The notes below the pieces were generated by a model, which worked only from the letters and a program-made list of their open reading frames with translations, was not told the origin of the DNA and made no database searches. DNA of 64,000 nt, taken from contig JAULSU010000001.1 of the NCBI GenBank assembly GCA_030512335.1, positions 5,394,001 through 5,458,000 of the forward strand, given 5' to 3'. Origin of the DNA: Immersiella caudata. Lineage: Eukaryota; Ascomycota; Sordariomycetes; Sordariales; Lasiosphaeriaceae. The translations under genes and the position numbers were made by a program. Below, one piece after another: positions 8,978 through 20,889 of the stretch (position 1 is the first letter of the stretch; each line of letters begins with the position of its first letter).

Positions 8978-10802
8978 GCCTCATCATAACACCACACCAC
9001 ACAAGAATGCTTTGTTCGATTATTAGGGATTTACAAGAGAGGGATATACGATTTTGAAGGATAAACTGTATTAACACCGACATGATGCATCACGAGCCGG
9101 CGTTTCATTGTTCTCACCACTTGTTTTCCAACTTTCAGCTTCGCATCAGGGGCTTCCGGATGAGCCGGATAGTGGGCATCATTTCATCATCATGTCATTG
9201 CAACATATCATTTGGTTCGGCGCACGGATTTTCTTTCAGACTACATCTCTCATGATTACATCGATACCAGACTGGATATGTCTCGGAGGCACAGATACCA
9301 ATTTGCTTTTTTTTTACGTTGTTCATCGTCATATCTGGTTTCAGTCCGGGTCAGATGGTCGAGCGTCGATCACTAGGTAGCACGCTACTCACTCTCGCTC
9401 GGAAGAGAGGTCTGGAAGCAATAATAATAAACAATCAGAAGGTTTACTTTTCTTCTACAGGAGCTGTTTCACCATGAGCTGCGTGCAGATGTGAGGGTGC
9501 ATGATGCATGGCTGCTGTATGTGTGAGTGAAACTCGACGACGCTGATTGGGTATCAGTACGCAGCCTCACGGAGTGAAGAGGGGAATAACACCGAGCCTA
9601 CAGATTACACCTCTCCTATCCCCGAACACGGCTCCCATCACGAGAACCGCCCCAAATTTGACAAACTTGCCCCCAAGACAGAATTAAAAAAAAATAAACT
9701 GCAACCTCCAATGCGAATCCGAGCCCGATGGCAAATTCACATCTCCGTCTCCCACAACCCGAGCCCAGAGGCAACCAAACAAGGCAGTGTTCTGGAAAAA
9801 CGACATAAAGGAAATGAATTTCCTCCCCTCCCTTGCGTCGGTCACCCCCGAAGTGGCAACCAGCCAGCCAACTCTCTCCGTACCTGTGCCGCGTCTTCCG
9901 CTTTGGGCATCCTCTGCTCAGCGCAGAACCACCGCCGCGGAGCCGTCTCGGCTTTTACACTTGCCGCAGTATTTACGGAGAGGAAAGATGTGTGGCGTCG
10001 CCATGGCTGAATTGATCAGCTCAGCGACGGCGGTGATGCGTGATATTGGCATCCAGACTTTTCTTGCTGCCACAGCTGCGTATCCTCGGGGGGGGGGGGT
10101 TGGGTGGCACTGCGGGTGGACGCTTACTTCATCCCCTCGACGCAGTCATCCATCGTGACCACGATTGAAATTGAAGCTTCCAAAATCTCGCAGAAGTTGG
10201 AACACTAGCGACGTCGGTGGTAATGGTCGGCTCGGTCGGGTACCTGACATGACATGGCACTACGTAGTACCAACCTGCTCTCCCCCGCAAAAAGTAAAAA
10301 AGTAAAAAAGTAAAAAGTGACAGCGTGATTCAATTGATGTGATAACCCGCCAAGCCCGTCTCTCTCTGCAGAAGTGCTATTTCAGGAACGCCTTCAGCTC
10401 GGGTCAGGGGGGATCCGCACCACGTGGTGTCCCCTGGAAGGAAAGGATTTCCCACCTTAGCCCCTGGCTGCACGTCGAATCAAGACGCGAAAGCCGTCGT
10501 TCTCCGCGGGTTTCCCGACCCAGCTGTGAGGTTCAGCCCCGGGGCGGATCGGAGGTGTGCTGATGGGATGGAGAAGGTAATTTCGTTTGAGGTCATCCCC
10601 ACACGGCACCTGGATGGTAATGGTGTTGATCCTTGTCTGCTCGACGTTCAGCAGGGACGGGTGCATGGCGATGAGAGGAACGGAGGAAACTCCGCCATGA
10701 ACCATCATCTTAACTTTTCGAGTCCGTATACCCTATACCTAACCGATACCATCTTGTCCGCTATTGATTTATGCCCATGAAACAATCCACTCAAGCAGAC
10801 CC
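8978..10802. other. 1.8-kb interval between convergent genes
   Basis: The two flanking genes converge here, so promoters are not expected, yet the interval is long. I see only low-complexity DNA: an A run near 9685, a 10-G run near 10090 and an A/GT tandem repeat at 10289-10318. Open frames of up to 123 codons have no recognisable content. Confidence 0.5.
10289..10318. repeat. A-rich tandem repeat, unit about AAAAAAGT
   Basis: Four adjacent A-rich units, each ending in GT, with unit lengths of 7-8 nt. A minor minisatellite in the convergent intergenic region. Confidence 0.85.
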
Positions 10803-12301
10803 CTACTGCGATCCCGATGCCATCGCCGGTCGGAGGACCGGTTCCGGCACCGACATCGCCAACACCGGCTGCTGGGCATTCAGCTCTGTCCACTCCTCGC
10901 TGGTCCTTCCCGTCTCCAGACTGGAGTCCTCGTCATCACTGCTAACCCACTGTGTCTCCTGGATCGTCCCCGTTGCGAGTCCGTCTCTCTTCCACACCTC
11001 TCCGTCCTTCATCACGAAGCTGACCTTTCTCAGCGCCTTCCTATCCTTCCTGGGATCCGTATCTAAGGCAATGACATCCGCTCTGTTCCCCTCCTCAAAC
11101 CACCCAAACCGGAAGCCACACCTGTCACCACCACAGGCTTCCCAACCCCCGACTGTGGCCGCTACAAGGGCGTCCTCAATGGGAATTCCGGCTTCCACCA
11201 TGATCTCCATCTCGCGTGCGTTCCGACCATGGCTGAATGTCCCCGTGTCACCGCCAGCAGCGATCCGTACACCCCTATCAAACGCCATCTTGAGTGCCTT
11301 CTTCTGCGCCGCGAACAGCTCCGGCGCAAGCGTTTCTGCGTTTGCGAGGGTGGGCACCCAGATGGTACCCCGCTTGCGCATCTCGCGGATCATCTCGTCC
11401 AGCTTTCCATCTGTGTCCTCGTAGATGTGCTCAACGGTAGTGACACCGGCGCGAGCAGCCATAAGCGCAGCACGGGTCTCCCCTGCGTGAGCGGCCACGG
11501 GAAGCTCAGAGAGGTTGGCCTCGTCGACGATGGCATCCATTTCGGCTTGTGTGTAGAGTGGCACCGCTGGGTTGCGTCGCGCAGGAGGGAAACGGATGGC
11601 GCGCGCGCCGAGGGTGGTCGGGAAGCGGAGGACCTTCCGTCTGTAGTCGGCGTAGAACTTGACCAGGTCGGCACCATCGCCAACGCGGCGTCGCACGGCC
11701 GCGCGGACGCCGGAAACGCCGTCGGCTGGGTCGCAGGCTCGGGGGACAGAGAGGAGGTTTCCGAGGCGGTTCTCGATGCGGAGCTCGTAGGAGCCACTGC
11801 TGGCGAGGGCTTCGGTGGCTACGAAGAGCCGTGGCCCAGGAATTAGGCCCCGATTGATGCAATCGCGCAAGTTTACGTCGGCGTTGCCGAGGGACTCGGT
11901 GCCGAGGTCGCGGTATGTCGTATAGCCTGCTAACAGAGCGGCTTGCGCATGGTTGGTGGCGCGAACGGTACGTTCAACGATGGACTCATCGCGCATCTGC
12001 TCTGTGGCGTTGCGTTCCCTGTCGAGCGTTAGAACCGATGGCGAGGTAAATATACGTGAGCAAAGACTTACTCGTAGAGAAAAATGTGGGTGTGGCTATC
12101 AACAAAGCCCGGAAGAACTATCTTTCCCCTGAGATCAATGTCACAGTCGTTCAGGGTGAGAGCACTGTCGTCATCTCTCTCATACACCTTGGCAATGGCC
12201 CCGGTGCTTCGGTCAATCTGTACCGAGACATTCTTGACGAATGCTTTCTGTCTGGGGTCGAACAGTATTGATGAATGGAGGGTGAAGATGTTATTCTTCA
12301 T
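10803..12301 (-). CDS. Metal-dependent amidohydrolase (imidazolonepropionase/prolidase-like)
   Basis: Two exons on the minus strand: 12301-12072 and 12018-10803 (481 aa); intron 53 nt with donor GTAAGT. TIM-barrel amidohydrolase: the N-terminal beta-sandwich is followed by GKIVLPGFVDSHTHIFL with the HxH metal motif. Then come a Lys in GADLVKFYADYR that may be the carboxylated ligand, metal His in AAHAGE and TTVEHIYED, and the catalytic Asp in AAGGDTGTFSHG. The closing strand segment NRADVIALD also fits the family. The substrate is unknown; such fungal proteins are usually annotated only as amidohydrolase. The last ~50 residues (SSDDEDSSLETGRTSEEW onward) extend beyond the fold. The start was chosen at MKNNIFTLHSS; an in-frame Met at 12388 would add 29 Pro/Ser-rich residues. 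The splice joins FLYE to ERNATEQMRDES in frame. Confidence 0.88.
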
Positions 12302-13650
12302 CGCGATAAATAGTGTGAAGTAGGTGGGATTCGCTGGGTTGGGGTTGCTCTGCGGTGAGGGGAAACAGGCGGATGGTTGGAGGGGCAAGTAGGGGATCCC
12401 TGGACGACGAAATTGATATTTCTCGAAAGCTGAATCTTTGCCAGCCCTATTGATTCCAGCACAAAAGGTCGTTTGGCAGATTTTGGGGTGTGCTTTTTGT
12501 GCATTTTGCAGGAAGGAGGGAGGCGGTCAACCCGTCGTGCCGTCTGCAAATGTCCATCAGAGTCAAGCACCTTGATGGTTACACATCACCCCGGCTGAGG
12601 TCCTCGAATTGCATTATTTTCCCCATCCTATAATCGTGGCCGATCTCGCTCCGAAGAACCGCTGGTGTGTATGTGTTGGTGCCGCTGGTCATACTGGGCA
12701 GGATTGGAATGCTCGAGGTGTGAGCTGGCGCTGCGGGCAGATCTACTAGGGGTCCGCTGCATGCTGGTGATGCAAACACAGCATGGTTTTGGCTGTTTTC
12801 GTCGACCTCGGAAATCGCCTTTCTGCCTAGGTCACGCGGTGTATCCGTGGTTACAACCTCGTTTGGTGTCGAGACCGGAGAAATTATCCTCTTGCGGCGA
12901 GCTCTTGAGTCCTTGACGGCAAGCTGATATCAGTTTTGGCACGTACAACGCCGACTAAGACTTGGGAGAGCATCTGCGGGTCACCACCTGGCACAGAAGA
13001 GGGGCGCATGGATGTCGGACGTGTCGGTCCTTGTTGGGAAAGGCCTGTGTTACTTTGTCTGTTAGCGGTCAACTGAGCAGAATTCCTATTCGGTTTGCTG
13101 ATTGCCCAGCAGGTCTAGGTGTTGAATGGGCTCGAAACTCTAGGTTGTCGCCTGAATTGCTGCCAGGGGAACCTGAAGCCAATGCAGCTCTCGACTCGGT
13201 GGGTGGGAGTTCCCGGTTGAGCGCGAGGAGTCGAGCTTGAGTAGGGTTAAATCACTGAGCATCATCGTGACGAGCAAGAATTGTGGGCGCGGCTAGAAGC
13301 GCCATGGAGTGCTACCAGAATGATATGTACTCACTGTTCCCAAATTCACGGATAATGCAGTCGACCTGTTATGGAGGGTTGCAGCTTCTCCCAGACAAGC
13401 AGGAAAGCGAACTACCGCCAAGACCAGGTCTTGGTAACCCGGTGTGGCTGAGAAGAAGCCTGCACCGAACGTTCGGCCGACTAGGATTGCACGGCTTGTC
13501 AGGGGTCCCGGACCTTGAAGCTTGGGCCACAGCAAAGACTGTGACGCAACACCAGGACATCTCGCAGCCTCAATTGACAACCTCACCTGAGCTTTATCGA
13601 GCCTGAGATACGAATCATTGAGATTCACACAACAAAACCAATCCGTCGCC
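12302..13650. other. Divergent intergenic region amidohydrolase-fmp46
   Basis: About 1.35 kb between divergently transcribed genes, presumed promoters and leaders. No coding frame, RNA gene or notable repeat was recognised. Confidence 0.5.
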
Positions 13651-14260
13651 ATGTTCCGATTCGTGAGTACATGCTCTGATCTTATCTCTGGGTTGTTATG
13701 CTTGGACCGCTAATTGGAACTGCTGCAGCACAAATCTCTCGACGTCATTCAGCTCTTTCACAAGGCCGGCTCACCCGCCTCAACGAAAGTCGTCAATTTG
13801 CTCAAGCAAATCTCGGCCGCTGCTTCTGAGACCGCTACAGAAGACCAAGCCAGCAATCACTCAGCTCAGACAAGCAACCGCCGTGATGTCTTTGAGCTAA
13901 CGGTCACTGAGGAGCCCCCCACGACAGACCAGCTCACCACCATGTTGGATTATGCTGGCCAGTCTGGCATTCCCTCTATCGTCAATGGCGCCACTACCAC
14001 CACCGAGGCCCTAAGGCTCTTCAAGCAGAACGCCGACAATCTCAAGAGACCTGTGGTATGTTGACCTGGCGTTCAAGCTCAATTGGGCATCCGGCTGTCT
14101 TAGAATGAAATTTATAAGAATTTTTTTCTCACTCAGGACTTCACCGCTAACCTCAGCCCTTGGCAAACAGGTTGTTGATTGGAACAATGGAAAGATTTAT
14201 GCTGGAACGGAGGAGTCGGCCATCTTGAAGATGCTCAATGCTCTTCCCCCAAAGAACTAG
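13651..14260 (+). CDS. fmp46: FMP46-like mitochondrial thioredoxin-fold protein (DUF1687)
   Basis: Three exons: 13651-13662, 13729-14055, 14171-14260 (142 aa). The first exon encodes only MFRF. The protein matches the DUF1687/Fmp46 family of small mitochondrial thioredoxin-fold proteins, often annotated as putative redox proteins: MFRFHKSLDVIQLFHKAGSP at the start, then FELTVTEEPPTTDQLTTMLD, and a C-terminal VVDWNNGKIYAG typical of arsenate-reductase/Spx-like folds. The spliced protein contains no cysteine at all; the position where a catalytic Cys would sit in related folds reads SPASTKV. A classical thiol-redox role is therefore doubtful. Splice junctions keep frame and use GTGAGT and GTATGT donors. 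Family call is moderate; gene structure is good. Confidence 0.82.
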
Positions 14261-15349
14261 AGCCGCCCCCCTTTCCTGTCTCTATCTGCTTTGTTTCCGG
14301 CGTCCTGGGAAAATTGAATACCTCTCCTCTCCATGTATGACCACGAGAATGTAATGGCGAAGACTCTGTCTTTTGCAAGCATAAACTGGCGCCAAGCGGT
14401 ACCTCTGACTGGCAGTTTGCCCTTTGAAAGGCTGTTGTGCAGTGATGAAGGAAGTGTTGTGCTTCTTTGGCCGGAGTGCGCGTGTTTCGGATAGGTAGGA
14501 GGAGGGAATTCACTCAATAGTAGGTCTTTATGAAGACCGCGCCTCGGTGATTCACTTGGACGCGTCGCGTTATGCAGATGAAAGCTAAGTGGTTTTGTCC
14601 TTGCCCATTTACGAGGTCACAGCCGCACACTGCCTCTCAGTCTGGCTGCTTTGCCTCCTCCCTCGACTTCATCCGTCAACCAAATTCTCGGCGGCACACA
14701 AATTTTCAGGAAAAACGAGTATGTTGCTTTCGTATATACAAACAACTGAACTCGCGAGGCACGTATTTTGCTCTCTCTGGAAACTCCATCTCTTTTCCTA
14801 GATTTCCTAGGAACCGCCAGCCCCCCTCTGCTCCCCTTTCTCCTCCCCCGGCGAAAAAAAAGATCTTTCCTCTATTTCTCACCTCTCACCTCTCCTCTCT
14901 TCTGCCACTTCCACAAAACACCACCCACTGCAGCGACGTTCTACAGCAGCAACAAGAACCTACATCTACAGCTCACAAGCTACCATAGCACCAGAGGTAA
15001 CTATCTCTTGTTTACTTTCTCAACGTCTTTTGATTTACAACCTCTACTCCAATCACAACACCCCCTCCGTCTGGCTTCTGAGAAGCGAAGATCCTCTGCC
15101 TTGCTGGACTCTCCCCGACTCAATCCTAAACCCGAATCGCAGCACCAAGCTCTGCTCTCAATCGTTGAGATCAGCCCAAGTCAACGTTGTTTGTCTTACC
15201 GGTACCAAGACATAGCTCGCTGTCGTCTTCCTATGCTCACAAAGTCAACAGCAGAATCAGCTTGACACTTCGCTTGCTTTCCAGACAGACACAGTGTTTG
15301 TGCCGCAGCATACAACGACCCAAACCTTGGACAGCAACTACTGAGCACC
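14261..15349. other. Promoter and long leader of the RRM-protein gene
   Basis: About 1.1 kb. The part from about 14800 is pyrimidine- and CA-rich, as expected of a fungal 5' leader, and contains several upstream ATGs, including a 10-codon uORF at 15233-15265. A leader intron is possible but I cannot place one with confidence. Confidence 0.45.
15233..15265 (+). promoter_or_regulatory. Possible 10-codon upstream ORF
   Basis: ATG to TGA encoding MLTKSTAESA, ending 84 nt before the start codon at 15350. It matters only if the transcript leader includes it and no leader intron removes it. Confidence 0.3.
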
Positions 15350-18300
15350 ATGGCTTTTGGAGATAACACTAGCTCGTGGCTGAATGCCATCGACTTGTCT
15401 CAGCCCAACCTTACCATGAGGCTCTACGACGTTTGGTCCGGACGGGTTGCTACGACCAGCATCCGCACATCCATGGGCACAAGCCCGACCGGACAGCTCA
15501 TAGAAATGCCAAATACTGCTCTTTACACGAGCATGCCCTTGGGCGCCAAGTGCGTCTTCTCCATAGCCGGTCAGGAAGACCGAAAGCCGCGATCGATGCG
15601 GCATATCCTCCCCACGAGGACTATTGCTGTATGGTCGAATCACCGCGTCCAGGCCCATGCCAACAAGTTCCGAGCAGCCTGCCCGGAGGAGGCGGATGCT
15701 GTTGCACGTCCCACCGAGTGGGAGCATCTATTTGATTACTTTGACGCGTCCGATCTTTGGTACTTTGGCGCCTGGAATCTGTGGGCAGTCGTCCGCCGCC
15801 TCTGCGACGAAAACGAAGCGAAGAAGGCGGGAGATTCGTGGGATCCTCGAATGCCTGCTATTGTGGACGACTGGGTGTACAGATGGCTCACGCATTCCGC
15901 GCACCGCGGCAGCCTGGCCTCATGGGACAAGCAGTCAGACATTCTGACCGTTTTGAAGAAGAGTGACTGGGAAGAACTTGGGGGCTGCCGACCTGGGGTG
16001 CTGGACTTAGTTCGCGCTGGTCTCGTGAAGTGGTTTGTTTTTTACCACGGCGGCAAGGTGCAGGAGAACCTGACACCTGAGGTGATCGTGCAAGAAAATG
16101 CCGAGGACGACAAGGCAGAAAATGACGAGAAGGACGGCAAGGCCGGCAAGCCCGCCGACGGAAAACAGGCACAGTTTGCTACCGGACAATTAGGTATGCT
16201 CCCATTTTCTTCGCTCCTTCCCTCGCAAACACAAACTCACCTTTGCACCGCAACCCAACGCAGAACCACATTCTGCTCCCCCGCGATCTTGCACTTCGCA
16301 AACTTACACTTCTCAATTTACAGCCGAAGGAGATAAAATTTCCGACGACACGCGCAGCAATTTCGACTCGTCCGAAAACCGAGCTCATTCGTCCAAGGCG
16401 GGCAGCGCCTTTCTTGCTGTCCCTGCTCCCGGTAACCAGCGATCGATTTCCGCGCCCTCTTCCGTCGTGGGTGACATCCAAGCCCCTCAAGACGACATCG
16501 GCAATCCCGTCATTGGAGATCCTCCGTTGGGCGCTTCTGTCGGAGAGGGTACGGCGATCCGAAACGTCATTGTCGCGACGAACAAATTCACCCACGAGGT
16601 CACAATCAGGTATCCCAAGCCAAAAAAAGTCGTCCCAGCCAAGGCAATTCGGCAATATCAGCAAAAGTCGTCTACTCTAGAACCAGTACCCATGAATACG
16701 AAGGCGGAACCTGTCATGCAGAAGCCCAAGAAGGCGGGCAAGAAAGCGAAAGAGCCCACCACCCAGGTCGCCAACGGCCAAAATCAGGCGACCAAGAACC
16801 CACAGAATTCGCAAGTTGCTCACTTGCCTGACCCGAGCTCCGATTTCATGAGCGCAGAGACTCAGCCTGTTCCTTCGTATCACAATTCGGGACCGTCCAC
16901 TTCGCGGCCGCCGCCAATGACCTGCCAGGCCCAGCGCCCAAAGGCGGGCTCAACTGACATGAACGAAGGTCATCCCAACAATTTGCGGAGCAAGCGTGTC
17001 AACGGCCTGTCGACATCGCCTCCACAGCGTGAGAATGGCGATGTTCGTTACATGTACAACAAATCAGGCCCTGTTCGCCGCCACTTCGAACCTTCGCGTC
17101 AATATCCCAAATCAGCGCCGCCCCCCGACTGCTTGAACTCTGACAAGGATGGCGTAGTTGGTGAAGGCCTGTACGTTGATTGTGGTTGTATCCGTTGCAA
17201 GGAGAGGTCTCGCTCCGTCTTCGTCCCACGCTTTGGGGGGAATGAAAGCCCGCAAGAGAAGCTGGAGAATCTCAGTGAGATTTTCGGCGCGTTCGGTACT
17301 ATAGAACGTATCACCAATACCCAAGGCTTGTTGATGCGCTTTTGGATTGTGTGAGTAGACAACTTATTTCCCCCATACGCCCTCACTAGTGAATAATGTT
17401 TTGCCCTTCCAAACAGCATGCTGACTCTGATATCATAGCTTCGAAAGCGAAGAGAGTGCTGTTGCTGCTGTCGACGCACTCAGTAGAACGCTTTGCAAGT
17501 TCGGCAACCGGCCTCTGGTTGTGTCGCATCCGTTCTTCTCCAAGTACTTTGTTCCCATGCCGTCAAAGGGGCATGGAAGCGGTTGCATGGCAACAGGAGC
17601 AAACGCACGACGCCACTCAACCGAATCGAGCCAGGCTCGGCAATCTGGATCAGCTGAGAACCGCAAGAGTCCAGCTTATTTGCAAGGACAGAAGCACATT
17701 CCGTTACCGCGGCCGATGGAGGACCATCGTAACAAGGAGACCCAATGTATTCCACGGCACCACAACCAATCCACAGTTGCGGGCCAAGCTCCTCAGAGCA
17801 ATACCGCCAACGCTAGCCATCTCATGGCGAACCCCAGCATTAAGGCCAATCTCAACCCGATTCCGTGCCCCCCTATCAGCACCCAGGCTCATAAAGTCCA
17901 ACCTAGCCTTGGAAGTCCCCTCAATATCGTCAGTCGAATGCCACCGGACCCATTTGTGAGCCAGCCGAACCCCAGCACTGCGCCCTCGTATAACCAGGCA
18001 TTTCAACATGGTCCTGCTCAGGCTCTTGGCCCACACCCTGGTAGCGCTCGCCGCAACCCAGGAAACATGGCCCGGCACAGGGTCCGCGATTTCTCTGGAA
18101 GCACGGATGGCTCCAATCGCCCTCATCATTCGCCATATACTCCATGCCCGGAGGTTCCTGTCAGCATCCAGCAAACGCCCCAATACCAGGGCTGCCCAGT
18201 TCCAGTCTTCCAGCCTTTCTATCAAGTTCCTTTCCAAGCCCCGCCCATCCAAGGTCAACCTATGAGCCACCCAGGCTCGCATATGCACCAAACAGTCCAC

Positions 18301-20889
18301 CCAGGTGTACCACCCATGGTTGTCCCTGGTCCACAGCTGTTCAACCCATATATGAACCCTGTGGGCTATGGGCCTGGAAATGCAGAAAACTGCCCACCTC
18401 TTGCGCAGGACTTGCAGCAGATGCATTCTGTGCACCCGCAAGCTCCTCCTATTTGGTACAACCAAGCACAACTACCGTATGCTCCATGGGGAATGCCGAT
18501 GCCGCCTTTCCAGGGTCATCCACACCACTCCATGCCTGGCCCTTGTTTTCCGCCTGTCGCAAACGGGTCTTTGGTTTGTCCACCACCACCTCAATTCCGT
18601 GGAGCTTTGCCGTCTATTTCACATGTGCCAGAGGTGCTCTCGAACTCGACCAAGGCGTCCACGCCACAAGCAGTCAATCAGTTGGAGAGCGAGATGACAA
18701 GAGTTCGTCTCCCCTCTACTCCGCCAGAAGCAACTTCTGAGGTTGTCGACCAATGCATCAAACTCGACTCCCAACCAGTCCCGAACGGATTGGGTGGGTT
18801 CAAGACATCGGAGGAAGATGCCGTCCCTGCCGACCCTCAGGATCCGAAGAAGGGAGAGGAGTTTACTTCGAATGATGCACCTTCCCCACTAAGTGAGGTT
18901 CAGATGGAACAGCATGCTGACCAAGTGCACCCTGTTATTGATAATAAAACCCCATCTGCCGTTGAGGAAGGGTTAGTTGTGGTTGGAGACAGCGAGCCTG
19001 CTTGCCAGGCGAGTGCCAGCGACGGAAGTGCTGCGAAGGAGGCAGTAGGCTCTGAAGAAGAGATCGGAGAGTCTGAGGCCGCCGTACGAGAGAATCAAGA
19101 CCAGTTACGTGGTCTGGCCGAGAGTCCATCCCCTCCATCTTCTGAAGCGTCGCTACCCCGTGAGATTCAACCTGCTGGTCACCCACAATTTTCTTCCCAG
19201 GACATCAGACTGGATCCTGAGTTTCAGGCGCGGATGGGAACAGCCATTCGTCGCAAACCTGAGCACAAGAACCGTTTATCCTCGCAGTGGATGTCGCACA
19301 ACAGCAACGGTTACACCCAGCTACCTAGTTTCGGCAAGCACCAGTGCCCTTTTGGCGACCCCCCTGAGTCCCCAAACTACCCAGCTGTGGTCGACTACAA
19401 CGATCCCTTCCCATACCATGGATTCCAGAGCCCTCCGGTACCACCGCCAATGGAATCATCGGCCGAAATACACAACTTTCTTTACGGGGGACTGTTTCCT
19501 CACCCTCCCCTTTTCGGCCCTCAAGCCGGCGAGAATGAGCTGACGGCTAGGAAACTGAACCCCGTCTATGACCAACATTACGGCGAGAATGGACAGCTAG
19601 TTGGGAAGACTAAACAGAAGAGAAAAATAACAAGGCCAAGAGCAAGGGGGGTGTCGGCACGCGCCCACCAACACCATCTTTCCCAACTGAGGGAGGCGTA
19701 GATCTGCCGACGCACGGAAGTAACACTCGTGCCCAGAGCGACGCTGCCGGACCAGCTGGTAGTAAACTGGGAGGAGTCAACCACGACGATACGGGCACCG
19801 CCGTTCGGGAGACTGGCGTCGAGAAGACTACAGGCGCAAAGACCGCCAACATGGCCGCTGAGACGACCGCAACTGACACCCAGCAGAAGGGAAAGAAAAA
19901 TAAGCCCAACAAGGGTTCTCAGTTGTTGCAAGGTGTAGCGAAGCCACTGGAAGGTTCTGCGAATTCCGGGGACAATGAGCTGGCGGAAGAGATGCGTGTG
20001 CAGCCAAAGCCAGAGCTACAGCACGTGGAGACGCCCGGTGTCAGCAATCTCCAGACTACACTTCAGGGAACCGAAGAAAAGTTGGGCACCGTCCGCGTTA
20101 ACAAGAAGACCCGCGGAAAAGGTGGCGTTTCGCACCTGGAGAGTCTTTTCGTTCCGGGAAATGAGAAGACCAAGACATCGGCTGTGCAGACGGAGGCCAC
20201 GACGAGGACTGAGAAAACCTCATCCAAGCAGGAGAGTAACGTCCACGGAAGCTTCAAAGGTCTGTCCAAGTCGTTCGACCCATGGCCTCGACCTCCAACC
20301 GTATTCTCTCCGCATAACATGAAGGCAACTCTGCCCAAGGTGATCACTCGATCGCACAAGCGTGAAAACTTGGTGCCCGCCGTTTTGGCAGACGCCCCCC
20401 TCACCGGAACGAGCGAGTAAGTATCTACCAGTCGCCTTTACAGAACTCCACTGACAGTCCAATACCAGGACCTTCTTCAGCGCTGTTTCGAGGCTCTCAT
20501 CTCGGGAGAACAGCCCACATTCTGGAGACGAAGGCACCTCCGTCGCGAAGACCGAAGCTGGCCCACAGCGGCAGGGTAATCCCCAAATTGCGCCCATTGA
20601 AGTTGCGCCTACCTCCGTTGCTGCACCCGACGTCAACAATCCATCTGCTGCCACGCTAAACGGTGACTGGAGCCCTCCACTGCCATCCAGTGGCCAGCCA
20701 AAGCGTGCTGAGAACAAGGTCTCGTCAGGTGCTCGTATGATATCAGAGGCATCGCTTGCTCCAACCAACAAAACCGCCACAGTCCCAGTCAGTGAGCCAC
20801 AGACCAATGGCACGAAGAGCAAACCGAACCGAAAGAAGAATAAGAAGAAGCAGCATCCGCCTCAGAATGAGGTTGGAGATGAGGCCTAA
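15350..20889 (+). CDS. Very large low-complexity protein with degenerate RRM; reading frame broken near 19,625
   Basis: Exons 15350-16193, 16324-17350, 17439-20416, 20469-20889; about 1,756 aa if the frame is continuous. The first 240 residues look globular (LTMRLYDVWSGRVATTS; WYFGAWNLWAVVRRLC; DWVYRWLTHSAHRGSLASW). A basic linker with KKAGKKAKEP follows. Around residues 565-660 there is an RRM-like unit: RSVFVPRFGG as RNP2-like strand and LLMRFWIVFESEESAVAAV as RNP1-like strand, the latter recreated by splicing. The rest is Pro/Gln/His-rich and then Lys/Glu/Ser-rich, ending in KPNRKKNKKKQHPPQ. A role in RNA binding is inferred. Exon 3 reads in one frame to a stop at 19701, but coding continues in the -1 frame from between 19614 and 19701, most simply at A5 (19623-19627), where re-reading one A gives KRKNNKAKSKGG. 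Causes could be a missing A in the assembly, a real mutation, frameshifting or an unseen intron. Confidence 0.75.

Noticed and set aside
19614..19640. Classical programmed -1 frameshift signal
   Set aside because: AGA AAA ATA does not allow the A-site tRNA to re-pair after slippage and no downstream pseudoknot is evident; an indel or intron is more likely.
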